From a virus, in the IMG/VR virus record IMGVR_UViG_3300025083_000021, positions 1 through 61,873 of that record: a stretch of DNA of 61,873 bases. One strand, 5' to 3'. The notes under the pieces were generated by a model. The model made no database searches. It was not told where the DNA came from and saw only the letters and a list, made by a program, of their open reading frames with translations. How positions within the stretch are numbered: position 1 is the first letter of the stretch; each line of letters begins with the position of its first letter. A program made the translations under genes and the position numbers. Below are positions 35,201 to 42,434 of the stretch, piece after piece.

Positions 35201-36595
35201 TCCAGTCTTAATTAATTTAGAAGGTAGACCTTTTAGATTTTGTTTAGTTAATCTATTAAATGATTTTTGAAATCCACCTAAAGAATTACCTAATACTAAA
35301 TCATTTGTTAAAAGAAGTATTGGAGTGTTAACAAGAGAAGTATAAAAAGCAGATTCATTAGCTCTGTTTTCTATTTCTGTCATTTGTTCAGCTGTTACAG
35401 GATCACCAAAATTTTCAACAGACTTTAAACCCATCCCTGTTTCAATCATATCATTATATGCAAAACCTCCTTCAAGTTTTGCTTCAGCAAGAGTATAGTT
35501 TAAACGTCTTACATCTCTATAAAAAGCACCTGCAGTTTGAGAAGCCTTGGCAAGATTAGTAAGATTCTGAGCTGTATTAGCTGTAGTTTTCCAATTTCTT
35601 ATAGTAGCAGCTGTTTGTGGAGCAATTATATCAGCTCCAAAATTTAAACCTGATTTTACAGCTCTTCTAAAATCAAATGCTCTATCAACATTATTAAGAC
35701 CTTTTGCAAAATTTCTTGATGCATTCAAAGCTGTACCTATACTAGTAGTTAATGCACCAAGTCTTCCTATATTTTGACCAGTTCTAAAAGCAGCAAATGG
35801 AGATGTAGCACCTCCGGTTCCTGCAACTGCTAATGCTAATGCAGCTTCTTCTACAGCTATAGAACTAATTGTACCAAATGTATATGCACTATTTAATAAA
35901 AGATTATTGGTAAATCCAAAAACACCACCTCTGCTTGAACTACCAATCATCATTGCTTCTTCAAACTCTTCAGCTGTTGTTGTATCCGGTCCTGTAAAAT
36001 ATGAATCAGAATCAAATAAATCACCATAACTTCTGTAAGCACTTTTAAATGCGCTACCTACTAAACTAGTAAATTGTCCGCCCATTCTACTTAAATCATC
36101 CCACATTGTAGAATTAGCATTGTAGTATTCTTCATTATTTGCATATGGAGAAAATCCTAGTTTATTAAATTTTGGATGATTATAATATCTTAAAAATTGA
36201 GTTTGTTTTGCCGATGCATATTGTGGTGCAACAATTCCAGGTAAATCAGATTTATCAATAGGTGCATTAGCTATACTTTGCAAATACTCTTTATCAGAAG
36301 GTGTAATTGGATTTTGTTGTTTAACTGGATCATACGTATTTGATGAGTATGAAGGATTTATATCAGCATAATTACCAACAGTTTGAACATTAGAAGTACT
36401 AATTATATCACCCATTGCTTTTATAGCATCTACTCTTTCCTGATCCAATAAAGCAATTTGATTATCAATTATCTCTGTATCAAATAATGATTCTATTGGT
36501 GTAAACTCATAACCAACATTTGGAATACCATTATCTGTTCTTTCATTGCTTTTAATCTCAGTACTTAAACTACTATTGTCCAATTGATTTATCAT
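23207..36595 (-). CDS. Giant polypeptide: zincin metallopeptidase plus crAss-like virion RNA polymerase
   Basis: 4462 aa in one uninterrupted frame. The N-terminal ~2000 residues are helical with hydrophobic stretches near 230-290 and an acidic/Pro linker near 1890. At 2022-2026 is HEGFH in a YHEGFHAVY helix, with EEYMADEF at 2088-2095 as third-ligand region, the signature of a gluzincin-type protease. Beyond it lies a single-chain two-barrel RNA polymerase: SASKMMKQKV and the FGLQVLNPSNK...TQIKAL region fit the first double-psi barrel, and VRIPSQDNHS ... FPQELVEIAGSDFDIDKVF gives the catalytic Asp triad D3492, D3494, D3496, equivalent to NADFDGD of bacterial beta'. Phage phi14:2 gp66 (about 2180 aa) is the characterised relative: packaged, injected, transcribes early genes. 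Here polymerase and protease are fused, so self-cleavage is likely. Confidence 0.88.
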   Translation of the reverse strand: MINQLDNSSLSTEIKSNERTDNGIPNVGYEFTPIESLFDTEIIDNQIALLDQERVDAIKAMGDIISTSNVQTVGNYADINPSYSSNTYDPVKQQNPITPSDKEYLQSIANAPIDKSDLPGIVAPQYASAKQTQFLRYYNHPKFNKLGFSPYANNEEYYNANSTMWDDLSRMGGQFTSLVGSAFKSAYRSYGDLFDSDSYFTGPDTTTAEEFEEAMMIGSSSRGGVFGFTNNLLLNSAYTFGTISSIAVEEAALALAVAGTGGATSPFAAFRTGQNIGRLGALTTSIGTALNASRNFAKGLNNVDRAFDFRRAVKSGLNFGADIIAPQTAATIRNWKTTANTAQNLTNLAKASQTAGAFYRDVRRLNYTLAEAKLEGGFAYNDMIETGMGLKSVENFGDPVTAEQMTEIENRANESAFYTSLVNTPILLLTNDLVLGNSLGGFQKSFNRLTKQNLKGLPSKLIKTGNKDVPFEYVGDGFKGLMKSIGKAGVKGNVQKIAGNGLRFFAANFGEGIQEVSQEAISAGTKAYYTGLLEDPLAGGIGLFDSAVGSAINEQFSAKGFETFMSGFLMGGIVQGPQKLFFQGLPAVYNRIKDPVAYQEQKEARTKYINDVVDSYNTAWKANEEDPGAFFDRSKFNFLNQKQISKNLESANFDADKFEFENEQDRSKFTALYHIYSTGGQDLFREQLEDYLKLSDQDLTDAFSTNKKDKKAGDIRQKLTSMIGEIDTMEERYEKAYDLIPPRFDPSAFKKGSREYQEESFKKLADDHTRFLYMFTQDSFDKALERSTRIFERLETEPLFKNMAASDITVLMSPESINKEIALLTTEAELLKESDLKEDKDTLKFKTEKIKKLSKFKDIVTDPKNLTKKGSFARKNANKIKSAFSEYVKFLAASEDSFVNDAVIEDALRDIIDYNSLKGSAKVYSESLESFLIPEKFDRVFKSSYDTFKNTFKNARNIFKKQIEEYVGIQERNILLNQLDKLDIIPDPDQVESFLLTGDSSQLRNFYNDSGEVTAINNPEKLKDINEKIGIYNATRPDKVEEEIQEEEVELENKDLQDISEGVGVQVSKTITPLLSNSLKLAYEEYSSRAASLNQKPLKYNEWLNSEAGKNHKEAFFTIKQLWVANDLLINADNSLTEEQIKADAGLVDWLRSEEGRNDPGVLEVLNSVNLTIDELIGQKELLPEEGSTVRGDTNKRVVRKGPNVSIVEIKTLDSDGNEVLSYKIKDNFGKDISPEILTSLNIAEDALFTTSEQALNAFTKIEAAVPDTTKYVFDNTVLKVGNFVYDRNGNEFIVLTSPKDIEAKGNILEIIPSDKNSDPNRLDFIKELKPGEFENFYTLQKLEIVDLPDNVSKLDIRDIIQPYPHVNRETGETNAKARERYEFIISNLTEEEKDQLVIVYRKDPEGGTAKGKLTIGDQPSNPLVENIQAKSIIGLAFGNSNTLSRINGKLIDNNLEPSDSPEGIFAYFKNDNYEFEGVSDPINFTIDQAKNVIDFSKIQEGKNISDEQKLDIIIKSFAKNKLLSTSTESLASDYNGFIPLSGLSESFTLDQSIDGLIFDAANPQKADELKYNASDEFGNKVIIQIQGEGKNKTRIERTNLQDAAAVELINKVNKGLEKAGEIDENNNFTNPNITEKYALAVLLPSGTYKLVPLKTEQFNSDELNELFIGVVDRAMLTTQENLDVEVTDDTTVKQLEKAKEKNIAYNKEFNSEIKDSLFISSSLKGYRYELQVSPWGKINLQLRQSVGQNKYKTIQTAYLGISDLMADSSAKDKMDILLEKFNNQVTEDQKISFNNFRKSFPIDAGVQEILDKTTTNVQYDVIARPRLFINADSARQQAIIDASISTNSESVKVPVESAQAAIDKPEPQQVERVVEAAPEVAEEFTPDQRLENLKEQLNVLKAEVTKDLTGPAIAKAMRTDERVIKLKEKIRKAEDELNAANKILPANTTEQANADIEEFKSWAKSNLPDFITIDDINTLGNNMKAGGVRVGAFALGLYNLGGGLTINGTIYTGATNPFKYHEGFHAVYRLLLTDEQQAKYLSIARREVRAKLRKEGKSYRKELERFKNSADTYSDMSDSRLEKEYLEEYMADEFELFKQNPRSTKTDSSIKSLFNRILEWIKALFNSYTKNELLTLFENIDSGKFRTASVKNNNFTTNLIEGVSVEANALIPYDFVSETNKDGDRNIGYLYLDSAIAEPMIRSIAATFLTDVSSQTQAKKLRELESKFKEVEEVEDITPEEILNNILDEFEWLYSLDNEINDDKSDIQKEQLENVSKSFELYRSEIKKDVNSLLSIITKQSADQEFDNEFFESEAGLRTVEQFNKDASMIGGFASLAEGIRAYIATTTLEDVDYFGNKELSEGRPLIVPVEFMDAYNGMLKAVKNLSDSKEILRNMYYFGQDNPNTGAVVNRMLLDTIGDNGIEVIESDNPLPEKIKNPLLLQSILKGFENFRVNYLFMQRDDTGGSLIYSAANRDDVNSQLSRWSQAWVQASKKIKSDKTFKDGAIEAINKFRVYLEGTQLIDDLQLDRISKETSQDLFNYTGIRLSKKYIAFSIAYNRESRTPKQETNYNANQYVLPIDSADIEQLQRSIESNGDIFDPGIEGMSSRLNKMSENNAEFDETVGAPVFKNPNGDLVYAHQLPTFHLKQVEALNNTEELNDLRDGYLENNYLLNDPAFIKLSDKSKLRVTRIAGSLVGKLNETEEEINARLTGISDRSAYGDFTPRELVLSLLNFYTSNYNTKSGKVETVEYEDNLTDQTMTAALAPVLIRVMEASNTGDLLSLPVIKTVELVKGKTKLTEKALNIYLEQIDNEFKRIQRESNSETKSEERLGYNDTDTGRAFKFYNTGLLLDQNIKEGLEEKAKTNFDISLKEALSSLNKTEGQFKKDLEKKLNDEFEKFDQLLVELGAKDLTSNAINKGLSSAPELNLINDKEYNLKQIFFNDWINTTAINEVLLGDQAVSLKDAVDKTKRGKGQNGAFYSSESNFTAPEYGINHPNKEISYVALEEPIGVSSIGGKSIDRADGQLYMTTKAFRYTRFGIGKLTAAQAELLDRVERGEYIPSYSIFEPGGYASNKEMLNSKKMVYFDGKTYLKMSAFVLTPELTSNPDGTAKPSREALHNLRIKLEAIEKETNTIAMASPLSASKMMKQKVNSLTTLDNTEEFENGYSTLETKYFGLQVLNPSNKLETTDPTQIKALVTSEQDDSVEVEGLNMTVGKIREEYNKATNRRLVLKYKNNRNLIFTFDKAMKEVAEFKITGKITPNLSIFLDYATESLKASKSSSNLLEFFSKQNGEQKYNLNNPITVNKFEELFLSFFSKGVLSEKIPGETLSLVSDFGMKVYRRVYEVDADGNPVRSEVIREKQWEKLEDKPEVFTLSNLTNDQIPAEGIVVLDRLRTGLMEYTNPKDPKTATGQRYSEGLVPAHHASVRNLIENTAANIPEVISKMFAVRIPSQDNHSTMNVKLVDFLPTVNGSSAMFPQELVEIAGSDFDIDKVFTQIKEFYVEDNKFYEYGATEGREYKDYIKYVNEKVNENTPYAKGYRLYETQGLNIEDSYTDAEMLALNDLGFTDKSIKALTALGLPVSKKQYEDYKSKYGEPYEAAYNNEILDYKYALMGNRGVTEAKEGTPISYTPAGLEILTDKETQTGILEVLEELLPGLKEKNREDNVDVDNILGKIKAWMANKGAAIGAIVLPNTYLSLLTEYKSKLKGPAPVFNDRAYNDFGVLNEILSDGTKGDRKQDIISSLITAMTDNAKERLAAKLGLNRHSLSIVANATALGIPLKTSLLLVNNPLITSIYDQAFNKKEKTDPGVKNILKQQIDNLTEVRKIKPASISDDILINYYNEEFPVEKTEEVITEEAPVEEVVKEDKPDGRAEDIKLGILLEFQKLLDIKDFTSKMSAVTTLSNGLGKNIADINKRVNDISDLFAKGALIDLNKVFRGSTWQSGYLKIFEQFYNDIAPAAFVSGTENFRSILNDLYKSIKTNTLDFTEEVESKISRDLLSYLTIKAYQKNKLDTNSQSVATLNNSYIYPTVEGGQYKTITDTINTLREQEDLKDNFFVQNFAISNPADDQSNTTGLELLEANTFRNLNQAQMIDLQTSFARLYGSVKYKQDAIDIVNYMMVKDGLQIGYASLIQAISPFMMEQYLNHVDTASNALRSNNNELITSTFGLNFEDLKSEFIEGYLLSNRSNTLLNNYNFTTTLTGDLIKPEDVNIVDDTLTAKSEDVNPLFVRVTDTFEGRDFTKVTYKTYRLTGADKDVATYTEVETTGSNQQNPIGFMFGDRPTYNQVREYVKSREKKEDTVEEEQQLDRIDQVKQRAAQAPGANIEVTSDGIVKINDKNIADITPTEKNLKVEKVEEYTDIDPDLIDELDNINEDAQQLTSDLFNELQKFNEEINDNYTIIENFWDSNIQFNKEIKNSLRENNNILSLEDLIKEYEDGIYKDQEEFVEQIKKCNL

Positions 36596-36631
36596 TTATT
36601 TTAATATAAATTATGTTGTAAATATAAACTA

Positions 36632-39600
36632 TTATTTACTACCGTTCATCTTAACGTCTCTTGCTTTTTTCTGATCATTCATGTTTTTATTTACTTCAAA
36701 TGCAGTAAATATTGTTTCATTCATAATTTTATCAAATTGCAAACCTTTATCTGACTGACCACGTAAATCTATAATTCTAGACATTTCTTCCGTAGGTGTA
36801 TATTGCCCGCCATCCTGATACATATTAAATTTATAAGTAACATAATAATAATCATCAGCTGGTTTGGTTATTGAATAATCACCTGTAGGCATACTATCAA
36901 TACCCGGATATTTTTTATCTACAAAGTTATTTGTACTAAGTTCTACTTCACTCATTAATGGCGAATAATATTCTTGTGATCTTGCTTTAGGATTAACATC
37001 TTCTTGTTGATCAAAAATTATAGTAATACCATCCTGAAGAGCTTCTATCTGATCACTTGTAAATACACCTGTTTCAAAACTTTCTCCACCTTTTTGAAAA
37101 GAATTTAACCATTGTGCATTTGGTTTTATTGTAATACTAGCTTTTGATTTTGTAAGATCATCAGTTGAACCAAATACAGGACTATATTCTAATTGAAATT
37201 GTGGTACATTCTTAATACTGGTTTTAGTTGCTTTATCTGTTGTCAAATAAAAATTAACATTATCAGCAAGAACATCAAATAATTTATTAGCTAAATCACT
37301 TTGCTTTAAATAATCTTCTTTACTTTCAACTTGATCTCCTACTACAATTCCATATTTAGAACCTCTTGATTCAAGACTATTCTTTTGCATTAAAAGCCTA
37401 ATAAAGTCTTCTTTGGCATCATCAGACATTGAAGCAGGATTTACATCTGTTGCATATATTGGATATGGTTCTAAATCATCATCTTGTCCAGATCTTCCCC
37501 TTCTAGCATCTAGTAGTGAAGGAAGACCAGCATAATTTTTACTATTTTTTAATTTATTATTTAATATTTTATATGCTCTCCTAGCATCATTTTCAATAGT
37601 AACTTTATCTAAAGTAGTAGAAGGTCTAGCACCTGATCCTAAGTCTCTTATATCAGTACTTTTATTACCTTCATTATCTACATATACTTGTAAAGGTGCT
37701 GCACCGCCAAGAATCTTAGAACCAGTTCTCATTACCCCAGAAGTTTCTCGAATTATATAATCAGAACTTGATGTACCTTTATCTATACCGTATAAATCTA
37801 CATTTGTTAACTTACCTTTTTCTGCTAATTGTAAAGCTTTAGCAATATATTCTTCTTCTGATACTTTACCATTTTTATCTATAATATCTGGAAAACCAGA
37901 CTCTAATAATAAACGTGAATTATCTTTACCTTTACCGGCTAAAGTTTCTTTTTTAACATTTTGATATAATTTTAAAACTTCATCATTAGCAGAGGTAAAA
38001 TTTTTATATAAAGCATCTTCTTGATTAGATATGCTATTCATACCATGAAGTTTATTATAAAAATTTGTATACTTTGAGTCTGCAATTAATGAAGGATGTT
38101 GTTTACTTGCCATACTTGCACCTTCTTGTTGATCTGTAAAGCTGGTAAAGTTATCTATTTCTTTTTCTATAGCATCAATGTTTATATAGTTACCAAATTC
38201 ATCTTTTGCTTCTAATGCTTTTCTTATTTTTTGTAGTGATCCGCTTACAGTTTCTCCATTATCTAATGTAATCGTATAGGAGCCGGTACCTCCATCTCCT
38301 TTTGGATTAAACATAAGCTTACCATCTATTATGGTTTCTATCTTTTGCTGAAGAAATTTATTAGAATCTTCACTATATATTTGTGCATTTTCTAATTGTT
38401 TATCGCGTATTATTTTACCTTCATCATCTACAGCAGCTAATATTTGTGATGGACCTCCTGCTTTAGCTTTTCTTTGTCCTAACAAATCAACAAGCATTTT
38501 TTGCCTAGGATCTAATATTTCACCTTTTTCCATAGCTAATTTTCTTTTATTAGCTAAATCTAAGTCTGATCTATATTTTATTAATTCTTTTGCACGTCGA
38601 TGCCTAACTTTATCTCTTTTAAGTTCATTAACTTTATAATCTAAATTATAATCACGCATACTAAAATCACGTGCAGCTTTAGTTAAATCACTACCAATAC
38701 TATTCATCAAAATTAATTGATAAGCTTTTTGTAATGTACCATTATAATCTTTAACAGGAGTTTTTGAAACATCTTTAATATTCTGCATAGATGCTAATGC
38801 TGCTTTTGTAGCCTCATATGAATTATACTGTTCTCTCATTATTTTTTCATCTTGAGAACCAGGTATAATACCATTATTTTTTGCATATGTCTCCCAATTA
38901 GTTACACCATTAGCTTCTCTCTGTAAAGCTTTGGTTGTCTTTTGCATTAAGAAATCATTTTGTTTTCCAATAAGATCAATAGTTTGTTGGGCCCATGCTT
39001 GTTGTCCTTCTTGAATAGATGAAAACTCTCCTGTTCTAACTCCTTCATCAGCAAAGTCTCTTCCTTTAACAAATGCTTGAGTATAATAAGCTCTCTGAAC
39101 TGCAGGATCATCAATAAATCTATTCTTAATCATTTCTAAAGCTGGTCCTGTAACTAACTCACCATTGGTTTGTGTTATAATAAAATCAGCATCTGTATTA
39201 AAACGTCTATTTTTACCTTCGCCTACAAATAAATTCATAGGTGCGGTTATCTTTAATGGAGGATCTAGTTCAGATAAATATTTTTCTGCCATCTGATATA
39301 GATTAACATCATCAACATACCTTGGCATTCCCATAGCAAGAGCAGCATCACCAGATGCATTTTGAAAATCTTGCATCTTATATTGTAAATCTTTTATACC
39401 AGTTTCCCACCATTTACCTCTTTGTTCTTCATCAGGAGAATCAAGCAATCTATTTGCATATGCCATTTCATTCTGATAATTAGTGGTATATAACATGTCC
39501 TTTACAAGAAGATCATCTTCATAAAAAGGTGCAAATACAGCTTTTGCAGAATCAACATTTTGTTGTATAGATAAATCTAAACCTGATATTTTTTCAATAG

Positions 39601-39820
39601 AAGGTTTAATCTGTTCTATATATTGTTCTCTCTTATCTAAATTATCTTCTCTAGATAAAGGCGCATAAACAATTTTACTATATAAGTCGTTTGTTGCTTG
39701 CCAGTTTCTATTGTATTTATCTTGTCTAGATTGTAATACACTAGATAAAAATTTATAATCTGGAGTAAACGGTTTAATGTCTGGTAAATATGTTTCTACT
39801 CCTGGTACGTATGTTGACAT
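36632..39820 (-). CDS. Cargo-type virion protein, crAss-like
   Basis: 1062 aa, directly upstream of the giant polypeptide. The N-terminus (MSTYVPGVETYLPDIKPFTP, then DYKFLSSVLQSRQDKYNRN) is of the type seen in crAss-like tail/cargo proteins that fill the tail barrel. The body is helical and soluble with repeated aromatic/charged segments and no catalytic motif I can place. By synteny it corresponds to the cargo protein found between muzzle-region genes and the RNA polymerase in p-crAss001. It probably travels into the host with the RNA polymerase. There is a 59-nt gap upstream with no clear promoter motif. Confidence 0.7.
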   Translation of the reverse strand: MSTYVPGVETYLPDIKPFTPDYKFLSSVLQSRQDKYNRNWQATNDLYSKIVYAPLSREDNLDKREQYIEQIKPSIEKISGLDLSIQQNVDSAKAVFAPFYEDDLLVKDMLYTTNYQNEMAYANRLLDSPDEEQRGKWWETGIKDLQYKMQDFQNASGDAALAMGMPRYVDDVNLYQMAEKYLSELDPPLKITAPMNLFVGEGKNRRFNTDADFIITQTNGELVTGPALEMIKNRFIDDPAVQRAYYTQAFVKGRDFADEGVRTGEFSSIQEGQQAWAQQTIDLIGKQNDFLMQKTTKALQREANGVTNWETYAKNNGIIPGSQDEKIMREQYNSYEATKAALASMQNIKDVSKTPVKDYNGTLQKAYQLILMNSIGSDLTKAARDFSMRDYNLDYKVNELKRDKVRHRRAKELIKYRSDLDLANKRKLAMEKGEILDPRQKMLVDLLGQRKAKAGGPSQILAAVDDEGKIIRDKQLENAQIYSEDSNKFLQQKIETIIDGKLMFNPKGDGGTGSYTITLDNGETVSGSLQKIRKALEAKDEFGNYINIDAIEKEIDNFTSFTDQQEGASMASKQHPSLIADSKYTNFYNKLHGMNSISNQEDALYKNFTSANDEVLKLYQNVKKETLAGKGKDNSRLLLESGFPDIIDKNGKVSEEEYIAKALQLAEKGKLTNVDLYGIDKGTSSSDYIIRETSGVMRTGSKILGGAAPLQVYVDNEGNKSTDIRDLGSGARPSTTLDKVTIENDARRAYKILNNKLKNSKNYAGLPSLLDARRGRSGQDDDLEPYPIYATDVNPASMSDDAKEDFIRLLMQKNSLESRGSKYGIVVGDQVESKEDYLKQSDLANKLFDVLADNVNFYLTTDKATKTSIKNVPQFQLEYSPVFGSTDDLTKSKASITIKPNAQWLNSFQKGGESFETGVFTSDQIEALQDGITIIFDQQEDVNPKARSQEYYSPLMSEVELSTNNFVDKKYPGIDSMPTGDYSITKPADDYYYVTYKFNMYQDGGQYTPTEEMSRIIDLRGQSDKGLQFDKIMNETIFTAFEVNKNMNDQKKARDVKMNGSK

Positions 39821-39879
39821 AATATAAAATTAATCAAATTTTTTAAGTTTAACAAAATAAATCATAACACTTTTAAAGT

Positions 39880-42432
39880 TTACAATTCTACTCCCATCTT
39901 ACCTGAGTAAAATGGAACTGCCATTTTTTTGGTTTCTAATCCATTCTTTGCACGTCTGTTTAATAATCCAGATGCCAATGCTTGAGCTAATTCTTGCTGT
40001 CCCATTGTTGAAAAGTTATTCGCTGCTGAGTTACCTTGACCTGTAAATTTTAAATAATCTTGAAACGTTGGCGCTTTAGTTTGTCCTGTTGATCTTTGAA
40101 ATTTAGAATAAGCGTCAAAAAATTGTTGTTGTCTTTTATTCTGATCAACTACTGGAGCAGGTTGAAATGCTTTAGGACTTGTAAAATCTATAATCCCACC
40201 TGTAAGAGGGTTAATATTAAATTGATCAAACAAAGGATTTATGTTTGCTGTATATGCTCTATTAGTAATAGCTGCATTCTGCAACTCTGCATTTTTAGCA
40301 ATCTTCCAATTCTTAAAGTTATCAGCAGCTTGTAGCGCTTTATTTGTATCATCATAAACACCTATAGTGTTTCTTTGATTTATTAAATCTACTTGCATAT
40401 CCATTGCAGCTTGTCTACCTGCAACTGAATTCATAGTTCTAACATTATTCTGATTTACTGTATTAATAGTTCTAGCAATATCTTTTAATGTATTCCCCTG
40501 TATGTTTGAATTAGCAATAGCTGCTGCTCCACCTGCTGTTCCTAATGCATTAGCTATTGTATTTTGAGCACCTAATGCTGCATTAACACCATTCCTAAAA
40601 TCATCTAATACATAATCTATTTTAACAGGAGCCATATCAGGTCTCCACGGTAAATATAAATTATCATCAGTTAAGTTAAGTGCTTGAAGATTATTTACAT
40701 CTTGAATCCACCAATCTGTTTGTGGATTAGGAGCTTTATTTACATTTGGTATTTTATAATCTACCTTTTCTTTAATAGGAGGATCTGAATCTAATATAAC
40801 TGTTTCACTATCTGGTTCAGTTACATCTAAGAATTGATTTAAAGTATTATTACCATAAAAGCCATCTGCTCTTGAAATAGTATTATTTTCAAACCAGTTT
40901 GTTTTTTGAGAAGGTCCTTCTGCTCTATAAGATAAAAATGGATTTTTACTTTCTTTATCTTCTATTGCAAGTGTTTGGAAAAATATTTGATTTAATTTAG
41001 TATCTTCCTCATTAATATTATATCCAGAATACTTATTAAAAAGATCTTGTGAATTTTTATTTTTAGCACCTTTATCAAGTTCTTTTGCTAATCTTTCATC
41101 TTTACTAGCAGCATCTGAAATAATATAATTATTTTTTTGATAGTCCAAAAACTTTCTAACCATATCTTCTTTAGATGGAACATTTTCAATACCTCTTGAT
41201 TTTGCTGATGCAACAAAACCTGTATATGCTCTATCAACAGTATTCATCCATTGCGGATCATTGGATGTAAATAACCTTTCTAATTTATTATATTTATCTA
41301 CACCTTTTAGATCTTTATTAGCCGCTTGTTTTTCAACTAATTTAATAATAGTTTGACCTTGTGCATTTTTAGTTTTAACAACATCATATCGTCCTGTATT
41401 AAGTTTGTTTTGAAACTCTTGACGTTTAGGATGTGTAACTGGTAATGGGTTAGCAGGTATATCTGCGGTCTCTTCTGTTGTCTCTTCTTCAGTACCTACA
41501 ACTTCAGCACCTTCTGTATCTTCAGGAAAAAGCATAGAACCATATTGAAAAGCATCTTCTTCAGATAATTGTTCTCCTCCTTCTTGAGCCATTGGTATTT
41601 CTGTACCGTATCTAGCCATGCCTTCTTCCATAACAACCGCTTCATCATCATTATCAACTTGACTCATCAGTTGCTGAAGCATCATTACCTGTGCTTGTCT
41701 TTCAGGTGGCAATGCAGCCATTGCATCCATTTGTGCTTGTTGCTGAGTTATCTTTTCTACATTAGCTGTAAACTCAATAGGGTTTTCACCTAAAGATACT
41801 ATATAAGGATGAGAAGCTAATGGAACACCATCCTGAAATTTTTTCTTTTCTTCTTGTTTAAAAGCAAGTTTAGATAAACCCATACTGTATTTATTCTTCA
41901 TAAGGTCTACACTTCTTTTTGTTATATCATCTGAATGCTCATCATTTATAGCATCATATAACTTATTTAGTGGATAGTTTTTTGAAATCTTAGCTGGAGT
42001 TTTTTTCTTCTTACTGCTTATTCCAAACTCTGCCATTTCTTTTTTGTCAAACTTCATTTTATCTGTATCAGAAAAAACAAATGATCCTTCAGGTAAAAAC
42101 ATTGGAACACCACCTTTAGAATGTCTTGGTCCCTTTATATCATATAAACCAAACTCACCATCATTATTAAGATCTGTTAATACAGTTTCTCCACCCTCTG
42201 CTTCTATATTGGCTTCATCTCTAGGTACACCAGATAAACTATATCTCACATCTGCTTGACCTTCTTCATTAAAAGCTACACCAGTATAATAATCTTGTGG
42301 TACAGTTATTAAACCGTAATCATCTTGATCACCTGTAACCATCCCGCCATTTTTCATAGTATTTTTTTGAACTACAGTATTACCTTTTAATTCAAAACCT
42401 TCTGGTAATTTATTTATTTTTATTTTAGCCAT
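39880..42432 (-). CDS. Tail/virion protein with AEGGE-type N-terminal module and P-x-A-Q-x-G motif
   Basis: 850 aa. The N-terminal 140 residues contain ANIEAEGGETVLTDLNNDG, then KGPRHSKGGVPMFLPEGSF, a compact beta module that recurs in virion proteins of Bacteroidota phages. Residues 279-286 read IPMAQEGG, the short motif shared with the two neighbouring proteins. The middle is acidic and disordered (TEEETTEETADIPANP). The C-terminal half is Asn/Gln-rich helices, ending FYSGKMGVEL. It has no transmembrane segment or enzyme motif. It lies between the cargo protein and the 653-aa protein, whose stop is 2 nt from this ATG, so it belongs to the tail operon. Function unknown; structural or chaperoned cargo. 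Confidence 0.7.
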   Translation of the reverse strand: MAKIKINKLPEGFELKGNTVVQKNTMKNGGMVTGDQDDYGLITVPQDYYTGVAFNEEGQADVRYSLSGVPRDEANIEAEGGETVLTDLNNDGEFGLYDIKGPRHSKGGVPMFLPEGSFVFSDTDKMKFDKKEMAEFGISSKKKKTPAKISKNYPLNKLYDAINDEHSDDITKRSVDLMKNKYSMGLSKLAFKQEEKKKFQDGVPLASHPYIVSLGENPIEFTANVEKITQQQAQMDAMAALPPERQAQVMMLQQLMSQVDNDDEAVVMEEGMARYGTEIPMAQEGGEQLSEEDAFQYGSMLFPEDTEGAEVVGTEEETTEETADIPANPLPVTHPKRQEFQNKLNTGRYDVVKTKNAQGQTIIKLVEKQAANKDLKGVDKYNKLERLFTSNDPQWMNTVDRAYTGFVASAKSRGIENVPSKEDMVRKFLDYQKNNYIISDAASKDERLAKELDKGAKNKNSQDLFNKYSGYNINEEDTKLNQIFFQTLAIEDKESKNPFLSYRAEGPSQKTNWFENNTISRADGFYGNNTLNQFLDVTEPDSETVILDSDPPIKEKVDYKIPNVNKAPNPQTDWWIQDVNNLQALNLTDDNLYLPWRPDMAPVKIDYVLDDFRNGVNAALGAQNTIANALGTAGGAAAIANSNIQGNTLKDIARTINTVNQNNVRTMNSVAGRQAAMDMQVDLINQRNTIGVYDDTNKALQAADNFKNWKIAKNAELQNAAITNRAYTANINPLFDQFNINPLTGGIIDFTSPKAFQPAPVVDQNKRQQQFFDAYSKFQRSTGQTKAPTFQDYLKFTGQGNSAANNFSTMGQQELAQALASGLLNRRAKNGLETKKMAVPFYSGKMGVEL

Positions 42433-42434
42433 AA

